Of a DNA stretch of 64,000 nt, positions 36,169-46,700 are shown one piece after another. The stretch's first letter is position 1; each line of letters opens with the position of its first letter. The stretch is from Malania oleifera (Eukaryota; Streptophyta; Magnoliopsida; Santalales; Ximeniaceae), in NCBI RefSeq assembly GCF_029873635.1, contig NC_080418.1, positions 14,115,562 through 14,179,561 on the forward strand, written 5' to 3'. Below the pieces are notes generated by a model. That model made no database searches and was not told the origin of the DNA. It worked only from the letters and a program-made list of their open reading frames with translations. The translations under genes were made by a program, and so were the position numbers.

Positions 36169-37260
36169 GTATATAATTATTTTATGGAGATATGGAGACC
36201 TTCCTTTTTTCCCGGGAAATAACCCCTGAAAAATAATATAAAGTCAATGTTCAGTGTCATGTTTGAGCTTGGAGACTGGAGTAGAACTTGAAGTCTGCAG
36301 TGCATGACTTTCTACGGCTCCACTAATGTTGGTGGCGAGGATTGTGGAACCATTGTCTGTTTATACTTTCATAGTAAACACAGTTTTCAGTTACAAACTG
36401 GCTGCACAGTCCAAAGTCCGCTGGTAGAATCATATAAGGAGATTTAAATTCATTCCTATTGTTATATTCCTGTAAAAAATATTTAGAATTTATTACATAA
36501 TTTACTTGTAGTACCAACTAGATTTTTATGTGAAAAATTTTCATTGTTGCATACAATATATATATATCAAAACAAAATTGAAGAAAATGCCCTCATTTTT
36601 TTATGTTATTATTTTGAACAGATTGGAATGACAAGTGCATTGGATACCTTATGTGGGCAGTCCTATCCAGAAAAGCACTATCACATGCTGGGAGTTCATA
36701 TGAAGAGAGCCATGCTTGTTCTTTCTTTTGCAAGCATGCTCATTGTAGTTATGCGGACAAATGCAGGACCAACTGTAACAGCCACGCACAAAACCTTGAG
36801 ATAGCAAGAGAAGCTCAAATTTATGCCCAGTACATGATCCCTTCTCTTTTTGCCTATGGCCTCCCCAATGCCTATAAACAGATTCCTGAAAGCCCAAAAC
36901 AGTGTCTTCCTAATGATGATAAGCTCTGGAGTTACCACTCTTCTCCACTTGCCATTATGTTGGCTTCTTGTCTTCAAATGAGGCCCTGGAACTAGAGGAG
37001 CTGCTTTGGCCTTGATTCTCCTACTGGATGAATGTCCTTCTGTTAGCCCTTTATGTCAAGTTCTCCCCTTACTGTGTCAAAATATGGATAGGTTCTTCGT
37101 GGGATGCTCTTCATGATATCCTCACTTTTCTTGGACTTTCTTTCCCTTCTGCTCTTATGGGTTTGGTTAGTTTTGACTTTTTGACCTATTCTATAATATT
37201 AGAAAGAGGAAATTTGTTCATTGATCTCGTTTTTTAGAAGACAAATGCTTGATGTCTCAG

Positions 37261-37624
37261 GTCATGACCCTTAAATGTTTTATAACAGCTTGGAAATGTA
37301 GTTGTTTTGGATTGATGGTTCTCCTATCTGGTCTTCTCCCTAATCCCAAGTTGGAAACATGGAATTTCAGCGTGAGCTGTCGTGCTTTGAATCTTGTGGT
37401 TGGGGGTTCATCAATTCCATCTGGTACTCAATCGCAGGTCTGGTCATGACCCTTTAATGTTTTATAACAGCTTGGAAATGTAGTTGTTTTGGATTGATGG
37501 TTCTCCTATCTGGTCTTCTCCCTAATCCCAAGTTGGAAACATGGAATTTCAGCGTGAGCTGTCGTGCTTCGAATCTTGTGGTTGGGGGTTCATCAACTCC
37601 ATCTTGTACTCAATTGCAGGTCTT
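37261..37624 (+). repeat. 182-bp tandem duplication of a MATE exon
   Basis: Copies 37261-37442 and 37443-37624 are nearly identical from GTCATGACCC to the CAGGTCT end. Each includes the TTTTATAACAG acceptor and the exon encoding LMVLLSGLLPNPKLETW. Only a few substitutions and a one-base indel separate them, so the duplication is fairly recent compared with the decay of the gene. Confidence 0.9.
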
Positions 37625-38086
37625 AAGTCTGTACCGGGTAAGTCCTCCATGTTCCATGGTTGGGTGCAGTCTATCTGGGCAGTACAATATTGATCCTTGG
37701 GCTGGGATTTGATGGGGTTGATTCTATTTCTAAGTTTGATACTATCACAGAGAGAGAGAGAGAGAGAAGGAGAGATTCTGGAAGGCAGTCGTAATTATTA
37801 TATATTCTCATTTCCTCATCTTCATTATATCGACTGCTTTGTCCCAAAGATCTTCTCCTCGACTTCCCCCCATTGAACTTGATATGCAGTGGATATTGTT
37901 TGAAGGTGCTTGACTTTGCAAGTCCTTTGTGACTTATTCATTATAAACTTGTTCCATATTAATTTTTCTGGGATTTGTACATTACATATGCGAAACTATA
38001 CTCTGCTGCCATGCTTTTCTATACAAATAAATAAATAAATATTAAATTAATATTCTACTGTCAAATTGCTAACTAAATATGTATCT

Positions 38087-38296
38087 CCTAGCCTCAATAC
38101 AACTGCAGCAGTATGGATGATTGCTTTTAAACAAAGTGGTGTAGTGAGGTCTGTATTAACTTGTTTCTGTTCAAGTTCCAAAGCATGGCAACCTAGCCTC
38201 AATACAGCTACAGCAGTATGGATGATTGCTTTTGAACAAAGTGTTGTAGTGAGGTCTGTGTTAACTTGTCTCTGTTCAATTTCCAAAGTGTGGCAA
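38087..38296 (+). repeat. 105-bp tandem duplication of a second MATE exon
   Basis: Copies 38087-38191 and 38192-38296 both start CCTAGCCTCAATACA and carry the SLNT-A-AVWMIAF exon. They differ at about a dozen sites. The open frame across both copies is a result of the 105-bp (35-codon) period and is not evidence of function. Confidence 0.9.
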
Positions 38297-39107
38297 ACAC
38301 ATTCCAAGTTCTATATACTCAAGCTGAAATGTCCATGCAGCACAAGGGATTCAAACAAATTAGGAGCTGGGCATCCAGAAGCAGCACAAAACGAGTATAA
38401 GTTGTGTAATGATGGCCATTGCTAAGGGTTTTATCTAAGGGCAATCATGACTTTTTTTGTGCAACACTTGGGGCTATGCTTACAGTAATGAAATAGAGGC
38501 GTTGAGATATATAAACTTCATTTCAATTATTTGTTACGATCCCTTCTTTTACAATATTTATCACAGTAATCTATCAGTGTTGGTTGAACTTTAAGAACAA
38601 GAGGAAGTGGTTGGCAGAAAATTAATAGTCATCAATCTTGGGTCATATCATATAATTGGAAACCCTACAACTATTTAATTAGCATTTGTCCTCCACCTTG
38701 GAGGAAAGGTAGTATATTGTTCATTTTTCTCGCTTTTAGCAAAAGAATGTTATCAACTTTTCTATTAAATCCAAGTAAATTTTTATTCTCTTTAGTTCAT
38801 TTTAATTTCGAATTTGATATTTGTGCATTTTAACTATTAGGTGCAAATGAATTCATGGAGTGATAATCAGGCTTACTCATGTTTTTTAAAGGTGATATAT
38901 ATATAGTAATAATGCTGATAGTCCGAGGATACTGTATTGAGGCTTAAGTTTAACTTGGCATGCTTGTGCCCTCCTACTAGTATGTGTGTGCATATATACA
39001 GGGAATTTGGGATTAAAATAGGTTTATGTCTTTATTATTTTCCCTACGAAAATTACAAGACAAATATACATAAGACTTAAATATTTGCAATACAAAAATT
39101 AGAAAAT

Positions 39108-39399
39108 GACTAAATATATCTCAAATTTGTGGTGAATAAATCTTTATTGATTTGAATTATTGCCTAGAAATTAGTGGCTTGAATTGTAAAAAAGGGAAAA
39201 TAATTAGTTGATTTTATAATGCTAACCTTAGGAGGATTCAAACACTTCTAAAAGACTAAATATATCTCAAATTTGCAGTGAACAAATCTTTATTTATTCG
39301 AATTATTGCCTAGAAATTAGTGGCTTGATTTGTAGAAAAGGGAAAATAATTAGTTGATTTTATAATGTTAACCTTAGGAGGATTCAAACACATCTAAAA
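39108..39399. repeat. 146-bp tandem duplication in intergenic DNA
   Basis: GACTAAATATATCTCAAATTT begins at 39108 and again at 39254. The two copies match over the full 146 bp with few differences, to TTAGGAGGATTCAAACAC. No gene or element is recognised inside. Confidence 0.9.
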
Positions 39400-39591
39400 G
39401 ATATTCTCCTTAGCTTCCTTCTTATCATATCTTTGGATGGGCTGGCCAATAGTTTCATTCGTACTCTTGCTCAAAAGTGTTTTTCCAAGTGTTAGAGCCC
39501 CCACTAATCTTTTATTATTACTTTTTTATTGCATTAGTTGTCATAGCAGTTCAAAAAATGAATGATTAAGTGGCTGCTTGGGGGATATTAG

Positions 39592-39752
39592 TGTTAACAC
39601 CGAAGGAGTTCATGGGTAGTCTTGATACACATAGGTGAGCACCAACTTGACCCAAAAGCTTAAGCCTATTGGGTCTTGCGCTCAACCATGTAAATAAGCA
39701 TTCACTCAAAATTTTTCAATGTGGGACAAACTCACAAGTGGAATTCTCAACA
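39592..39752 (-). mobile_element. 161-bp solo LTR (TRIM-like)
   Basis: It has TG...CA ends: TGTTAACACC at 39592 and TTCTCAACA at 39752 in window orientation. It contains TTGGGTCTTGCGCTC and ATGTGGGACAAAC, words typical of small plant LTRs read on the minus strand. Flanks ATTAG and AATAG look like a diverged 5-bp duplication. The paralogous segment at 40940 lacks the insert, so an empty site is visible in the same window. Confidence 0.7.
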
Positions 39753-40427
39753 AATAGCACCAATTTTTTACATACAATAATTATGCCAAAGGAGGAGAAA
39801 CCAGATACAAAGACTTAAATTGGGTTGGCTTTTAGAGCTTGGTCTTTTGTTTCAAATGCTTAAGCAAGAGGTTATTGGCTATTTTACTTGCATTTGGTGG
39901 TGCCCGATGTAGTTAAGTGTATGGAGCTCCTCTCTAGGTCCTTAATTATGGTTCTAACCCATCTTTTTTCCGAAAACAAATATTGGAATATTGTTGGTCG
40001 ACAAGCAATGTGCTCTGGACATGATAACAGTGATGATTTAAAATTTGGGCCAGCATGTCATTAAGCATTTTCACAGTGTGTTAATTACCTTCAGTTTGAG
40101 TACTTGTCTAAGAGAGGCACATCTTTTTGTCATAATCTCCAAAACCCTGGCTACAATTTGGAGGGCATTGTAAAGGATTACTGGAACATAGTACAGAAGG
40201 AGGGTTGCCAATGGTGCTCATATGAACTTATGTGAGGATATTTGGGTAATGGACAAACCAATTGCACCTTCAACATGAAAAATCCAAAATGAGATGGCTG
40301 TAATGAAAATAAAAATTTGAGAAGTACCCCATATGTTGTTGCTAGCTAATACAGGATGAAAACTCAGATAAAAATTGGCTCAAAAGAGCTGGATTGTTGG
40401 AGCTGTTCTTTGTGAGAGTTGAACCTA

Positions 40428-40535
40428 TTGGGCTTTTGTGGAGCCTAGTTACATTAAATTTGGATGATGGCCTGACCTTTCTTTAATGGGAGATTTCTAT
40501 CCTAAGGCTTAGTCCATGGAGCGAAGGCTTGGGCC
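40428..40535 (+). repeat. Fragment of the Tork-type copia LTR
   Basis: About 108 bp match the start of the LTRs at 49793 and 54578: TTGGGCTTTTGTGGAGCCTA, GATGATGGCCTGACC, and GGCTTAGTCCATGGAGCGAA. No primer-binding site or coding follows, so it is a stray piece. Confidence 0.7.
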
Positions 40536-41563
40536 GTAAGGTATAATGGAGCACACACCAAATATTCACTATCGCCGGAAAAATTACAACTCTCACACAC
40601 TCTCTCTCTCTCTTCCTCCCTTCTTCCTCTCTGCTCTCTCTGAGCTTCTTTGTGCTCTCTCTGTACTTTTTTTACATCTTCCACAGCCCTCTATTTATAG
40701 GGCTTGGAATTTAAATCACAATTAAGATAAAATTAATCATGAATGGAAGTTATAATGGAGATGTTTAATGGTGGATAAATACACCGCGTTTCTGACTCAG
40801 CTCCTAACTTGCAATGCGTCTCCAGCTGTGTCTCCTGACTGTCTTCTGGCTCCAACTCTAATACCATTAATATTTTTTTTTTTATTGCATTAGTTTCCCT
40901 GGCAGTTCAAAAAAAGTGAATGATTAAGTGGCTGCTTGGGAGATAAGAGCACCGGGTTTTTCCCTACAATGACAATTATGTAAAAGGAAGATGCAAAGAC
41001 TTAAATTGGCTTGACTTTTAGAGCTTGGTCTTCTGTTTCAAATGCTTACGCAAGAGATTATTGGCTATTTTACTTGCAATTGGTGGTGCCTGCTGTAGTT
41101 AAGTGTATGAAGCCCCTCTCTAGGACCTTAATTATGGTTTCTAACCCATTTTTTCCCAAAAACAAATATTGGAATATTGTCAATGTGCTCTGGAGACCGA
41201 AGAAGATTTCATCTTCCTAGAATAGCCAAGGCATCACCAAATACTAGGATATAGTTGCAATCATCAGAAATATCACTGCCGCATCAAACTATCAAAGCCA
41301 AGAATTGCAGATACAGTTCTAGCTTCTAACCAGTACTCAAAACTGCAAGCCCCAAAAGATCAGTGGCTTGGGCAGTGAAGGGCTCAATAAATATTGTATT
41401 ATCAGAAAAATTTCTGTACAACTTGTGCAGTATCACAAATTCTTTAACATGAGTAATTCTCTCTACATTTTCACCAACTATCAACATAAATGAGATTTTT
41501 TTTTTATCGAAAACTTATTTGCCTTTTCCCTCACTGCTCCATTTATTGCCTTCTAGGACGATC

Positions 41564-44500
41564 TCAAGAACATACAGCTTCTAAGAGCTCTTCTAAGAGC
41601 TCATCAAAAATCAAATCCTCCAATTCAAGGCCCACATTCTCACTTTCAAATTGGAAGTTCTGCCAGCCATCACCCTTTCCCAAGTCTTGAGGCCCAACAA
41701 AATCCAAATATTGTTTCGTATCTGGTCTCAATTTCAGGTACCAGATAATAATCGCCCAGACCTCTTCAAGAACACTGTAACCCACAGGCATTGCATGGAT
41801 GCGGCACCTGAAGGACAAAGCTTTTGGCCAGTAAGCAGATGACCTTTCATAGATCTCAAGCAATGCCTCATTAACCAAGTCAAACAGAAGCTGGTGATCA
41901 CAATTGCCTGCCTCCGCCTCTCCCGAGCACCCTGGTTCATGATGAAAACAAGCCTCCACTTCCTCGAACATTGAAGGGTTCAATGGCTGGTCCTCTGATT
42001 GCCATGTTCTAACATACTCCTTTCCAATGAACCCCGATAGCTCAAGAACATATCTCACATAGTTGAGGTCAGCATCATCCTTAAACAATTCTGCATGCTG
42101 GAAGTTATCATTGGTATTCATCTCTGCGCTTTCCAGATTCTCTGTGCTGCATGATCCTGTTAAGGTTTCCATGCTGGACATGGTTTCTGAGTTGACAAAA
42201 GAATGTGACTTATCCAAATGAATGCACCTGGACTTTGACTCCAGACCTGCTTCAATTCAAGTAAAAATATCAACCGCACTTAACAAAATGTAGCTTCAAG
42301 TAAAGAACTTCTAGAATATTTTATTCTAGTGAAGTAGTTTGAGTTTCACGTTTTTTCATATGGTTTCATCTGATAAAGTTCAAACTCAAATGGTAAGAAA
42401 AACCCCAGCAACGCCACACTATCAAAGCAAACCATTATTGACAAAGGCAAAATATCACCAAAATTTTTCTAATTTGAAAGCATTTACCCCTTTCATCAAC
42501 ATTATAATGAAAAATGCTGGCTTCTTGCATTTAAGAATCAAGAAAATATAAGAGCCTAGGATTCAAATGAAGTGCCATCAGATGAAAAATTTGTTTGTTT
42601 ACCTTCTGATGTTGGAAAATCCAAAACTGGAGTTGGTTGCTCAAGCTCAGTCCTGTCATCCGCTGCAGAATCAATATAACATTCTTTGTGAACAGTGCAT
42701 TCCCCAGTTTTTGCCTCATCCATATTTTCACTAAGCTCGCCCACTGTTTCCCTGTCATTTATATTCACTGCCAACCCAGCAGGATGTTCAACACTACAAT
42801 GACCAGCATCTAGAGGTGCAAATTTCTCTACACAAATAGGACTCACCAATTTTTTGCCATCACTTTTATCACTTCCAATATTTTTAGTGCTATCCCTAGT
42901 AGTTATGTTTGGCATGCCTGCGCAAAGTGCATCTACAGAAACCTCATTTTGAAGAGAGCAGTAAGACTCAAGATCATGCAGGGAGAGAATCCTTCTGAAG
43001 GACTTTGAAATAACCCTATTTGATGGAAACTCATCTTCCTTGGTCAACTTTAAGCTCTTGGAGACAGAGAGCTTATAATCCCTGCTGAAACTACGCTCGA
43101 ACAACTGAGCATATCTATCCAGTGATTCATTTAGAGAGGATGTTCTTCTGAAGTGACAGACTTTATCGAAGTCATGAACAGGACCATCATGGCAAGTTTT
43201 GGGGTTGTCTTTCCCATCCTGGCACACCTTGCTTTCCTTCCACCTTTCTTCAAATGCATCTTTCTCACCTGGGGGAAGTGTGCATCCATAAGGAACTCTA
43301 TGGAGGATTGCATCCATGGTTATGTGGCTATTCTCCTTTTTGCTCTTCTTGATTGCTTCTTTTATTCTTTGTCTAATTCCTAGGAATAAATCCTTGTTTA
43401 CCTGAAATATCTCCAGAGCATCAAAGCGGTGATGCGTGACATCTTTGTCAAGTTGATTAGCACCCTTGTGCTTCTGGTTTATAAAAGTTCTAGATTTCAA
43501 ATCCTCTGGGAAATGTGCATGCTTCTCTTCAAGGGGATTATTCCCCAATAATTCCACATCCTTCGTGTCACCCGACAAATCATGCTTGTTATTGCAGGCA
43601 ACCAACTCATCAGCAGCCTTAGGCAGAGGTGGATTCTCCAATTTTGTAGCCAATGCGTCAGCATTGTTATGAAGGAGAACATATGGAAGTCCCCAACCGT
43701 CACTTTCTTCACCAATGAAATGGCCCAAAGGATCTAAATGATGGCTTGAATTAGTTTGCTTCAATGGGCTAGCTGAGACTCCATGTGCATGGTCCTCTTT
43801 CTTTGACATCTCTTCAGCGATTAATGCTCTAATCAGGGTTTTGCTATGCCTTCTTTTGATCATGGTATTTTTTATGGTGCTCTGTTTAACCTGTCATAAT
43901 TTCAAATAAAGGCACAATCATTTTGTGTTCTGTTGTATAAACAAGTCATAATCTACTCTTTTACTGAAGCAGCGGAACTTCCGCTATAGAGATCAACAAC
44001 AGTTCAGACAGCTTGGTACTCAAAACAGAAAATGAATGCAGCAGCTAACAGATACATGTACTTACAAGCACAGGGTTCACTTCAGAATTCATTATTTTTT
44101 GGTCATTGTCGGAATCCCAGTCGTTCAAGGCTGCTGTCCTACTTCCTGTGCCTAAAGAGCAGACAAAGATAAAAGTTTCTAAGCACAAACGAAGACAATA
44201 AATGGAATGTGAAAATAATAATAAAGGACACTGCCACCCCACCCAGAAAATGGTCATTATCCACATCCTTGTATTCTTTGATGTCAAAAAACCCAGAATG
44301 CACATTTTAGAAAAATCAACAGCTGATATGTTAGCAACATCTTTCATTTGGCATCAAAGATTTCCTACTTTCTAAGAGAAAACTACTAAAAGAAAAAACA
44401 AGTCAAAATTTGCAGGCACGGGTGGGCCACGAATCTCCTGATAATAGGAGGTCTTGGATTCAATTCCGCATAAGTCCAAGTTGTCCAACCCTTGATGAAC

Positions 44501-45440
44501 CTGGTCTTCGAGGGGTCAGCTTCCCGCCCCTGGTTTGGTGCCTGCCAGGGGGGTCTAAAGGGCTTGTCCACGTGAGAGTTCCAGGTTACCAAAAAAAAAA
44601 TGCAGGCAAATAGATTACTTAAGAAGGCAGGCGCACCCACACACACATATATTATCAGTCCTCTGGCACAGTGTAGTTTTTGCTGAAGCTACTTTGAAAG
44701 GACGGAATCAGAGCACTGTGTTCCTGGTGGCAATCTAAGAAAAAGTGAATATATTTTTTATTAAATTGTCATAGCATCCAAATCCAAAAATATATTTTTC
44801 CTCTAAAATTTAGTTGCATTATAATTTCTTCCACAGAAAGGGTGTTTTGTTGTTGAGGATAGGCATCATATAAGAATGTTGAAAAATAAACAACAGAGGG
44901 GTAGAGACATAAAAAAAGATGCATCCTAGAAGAACCTGGGGTTTGGCCCGCCAGTTCACCTTCCTATCTCCCGCAGAATAAATGGGAGTTTGAATCCCTT
45001 TAGAGACATGTTGTGTGGCCTTGTGGCTGTCTCTTGGGAACATATGTAGGGTGACTGGGTAGTGATTTGAAGCCTCCTTCCTTTGGGAGCATTGCAAACA
45101 GCCACAGCGCAAACGAATTTAAAAAGTTCCCAGAAAGCTTCAATTGGAGAGCTTAGGAACTCCATCTACTAACTAAAGGTCTAACCCCACACTGGTGTAA
45201 TGGAAATGAAAAGCTTCCTAATAAGGTGGAAAACATTTATTAAAAGGCAAAAAATAAATAAAAGGATGAGATGAATTGATATCACTTACCACGGGCATTT
45301 CTTCTGCTGTCGTGCCGTTTGTGTGGCAATATCTTTTTGACATTTCGCCAGTAATGGTAATCAAGAATTTGAAAAATGCCCCACATGCATCCAGGGGGAT
45401 TGCCCCCTAATTGTACAGTAGGCTGCTTGTGCTTTCCCAT
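41564..45440 (-). CDS. TRM-like protein with DUF4378, four coding exons, 735 residues
   Basis: Exons 45440-45290, 44151-44066, 43890-42603 and 42246-41564 have GT-AG borders and matching phases; together they give 2208 bp. The family (TON1-recruiting motif, DUF3741/DUF4378 proteins) links to microtubule arrays and organ shape in plants. The N-terminus MGKHKQPTVQ, then GCMWGIFQILDYHYW and KKILPHKRHDSRR, is the typical start of one subgroup. A lysine-rich MIKRRHSKTLIRALI segment follows near residue 89. The C-terminal 200 residues match DUF4378 (LNYVRYVLELSGF, FDLVNEALLEIY), ending with the acidic DLIFDELLEELLEAV. A 5' UTR intron is likely: acceptor near 45513 and donor near 46113. No disabling change is seen. 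Confidence 0.85.
44419..44600 (+). mobile_element. tRNA-derived SINE in an intron of the TRM-like gene
   Basis: A 182-bp unit ends in A10 at 44591-44600. It is flanked by perfect 8-bp direct repeats TGCAGGCA at 44411-44418 and 44601-44608, a target-site duplication. Near its start, GGGTGGGCCACG is A-box-like and GGATTCAATTCC fits the pol III B box (GGTTCGANNCC). It sits in intron 1 in antisense to the host gene, outside the splice sites. The SINE family is unknown to me. Confidence 0.8.
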
Positions 45441-46700
45441 GTAATCCCACAAAAGAGACAACGGTTCCCCGAACCAGCTTGACAGAGTAATTTTTAGCCA
45501 CTACTTTCCAAACCTGATAAAATAACAAACCAATCGCCATGTAAACTACATAGCATAGAAAAGAATTCCTTCTCAAAACAAATTATTCTGATCTCCAAAC
45601 AAATCCAATTTAAAGCTTAAAATGTAAAATTCTCTCATCCGACATATGCCCCAAATCTCATCGAGCCACATGAACAGCATGCAACAAGTACTGGGCAATT
45701 GAATGAGTACCACCAAAGGTGAAATGATTCAATATAAGCTTTAGGAATTAAGCCCAAGGTGAGTCAGGAGAGGCTCAAACTGACCATTATGTGTGTGTGT
45801 ATTTTATAAAGCACATATATTGATTGTCAAAAACAAACAAGCACACACATCAAAATAACGCATGTTGTTGATCGTCAAAAACACACAGATGATCATTGAT
45901 CAGTCCGTGATTAATGCCCAGAACAAAGTCCCAAAAAATAAAGATGGGAAAAACAGAAATCAAAGAACCTAGCGAATCAGTTGCTTATATTTTCCGATCG
46001 TGTATCAGAAGATCAAAATCGGCTCAGCCTTCATAACTGATGACGACATGAACATCTTCAGAATCAAAAAACAAAAAACAAAAAACAGAAATCAGAAACA
46101 AAATTTTTGCACCTGAAAAATTTTGGAGAAGCGCTGAAGCGAGGCAGAGAGACCTTGGGATGGATGCAGGAACTTTGGACTTACGGCAAACTTGGATATG
46201 ATACGGATATGATACGGAGAGAGAAAGAGAGAGGGTGGCGCAAATTAAGGAGACAGACCAAAGAAATTAAATATTGAATACCGGAAGAACAGTAACTAGC
46301 ACTTAATCCCTTTTAACGCATAGGAGAAGCAGGACAAAGACAATGAGAAGATTTAGAAGAAGAACAAGAAGAACAACAAGAAGACCAAAGATGGTTGGTT
46401 GTTGGTCTCTCTCCCAAAAACCCCTTACCTCAAAAAGACGTCCTTTACCCGCCAACCTCTCTCTCTCTCTCTCTCTCTCTTTGGAGTGAGCAGAGGGCTG
46501 GGTCAGGTTACCCACAAGTTCTTATTTTATTTTTTCAAAGAAAGGGACGGGAAAAAAAGATTGTTGACTGCGCAAGAACAAGGCAGCTTTCTCTGTCGTG
46601 AAGTTTTTGGAATCAGCGCTGATTTGTGGAGGTGGGTTTTTGGTTGAGTAGCGATAGCAGGGAGGCAACAGCAATGACAGGAGTCACCACTTACGGTTTC
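45441..46700 (-). promoter_or_regulatory. 5' UTR exons and promoter region of the TRM-like gene
   Basis: A TTATCAG acceptor near 45514 opens the UTR exon that contains the start codon. An upstream UTR exon, with CCATCCCAAGGTCTCTCTG, ends TTTTTCAG|GTGCAA near 46113. Further up, GA/CT-rich runs at 46215-46235 and 46459-46482 are common near plant transcription starts. The exact start site cannot be set from sequence. Confidence 0.4.

Larger units (their letters stand above)
36622..38440 (+). pseudogene. MATE (DTX/DETOXIFICATION) transporter pseudogene
   Basis: MATE proteins are 12-helix antiporters that export toxic or secondary compounds. After an acceptor at 36621 the reading IGMTSALDTLCGQSYPEK is diagnostic of plant MATE exons. 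A frameshift near 36790 leads to EIAREAQIYAQYMIPSLFAY, then another to LLALYVKFSPYC near 37040. Later exons give LMVLLSGLLPNPKLETW (37316 and 37498), SLNTTAAVWMIAF (38093 and 38198) and NKLGAGHPEAAQ near 38355. The first exon and the last helices are missing, frames shift at least three times, and two exons are tandemly duplicated. It is broken. Confidence 0.85.
39505..41195. repeat. Dispersed direct duplication: 39505-40025 and 40870-41195
   Basis: The two segments share GCATTAGTT...GGCAGTTC-type sequence, AATGATTAAGTGGCTGCTTGG, then AGACTTAAATTGG-TTG and TTTTAGAGCTTGGTCTT, and on to ACAAATATTGGAATATTGT. The left copy is longer because it carries a 161-bp solo LTR at 39592-39752. Between the copies (40026-40869) lies LTR-like sequence with a (CT)n tract and, on the minus strand, a TATA box CTATAAATAG near 40695. 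No protein is recognised. Confidence 0.8.

Noticed and set aside
38066-38425. 119-codon open frame across the second MATE duplication
   Set aside because: It stays open only because the duplicated unit is a multiple of three; introns and decay show it is part of the pseudogene.
40026-40869. Complete LTR between the two duplicated segments
   Set aside because: A TATA box and CT-rich tract suggest an LTR, but I could not find consistent TG...CA ends or a matching primer-binding site; CTCTAATACCA near 40855 is on the wrong side for the inferred strand.
43153-43383. Plus-strand frames opposite the TRM-like gene
   Set aside because: They are antisense shadows of a well-supported exon.
44930-45170. 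Possible second SINE (AGTTTGAATCCC resembles a box B)
   Set aside because: No A-tail, no target duplication and no clear ends were found.
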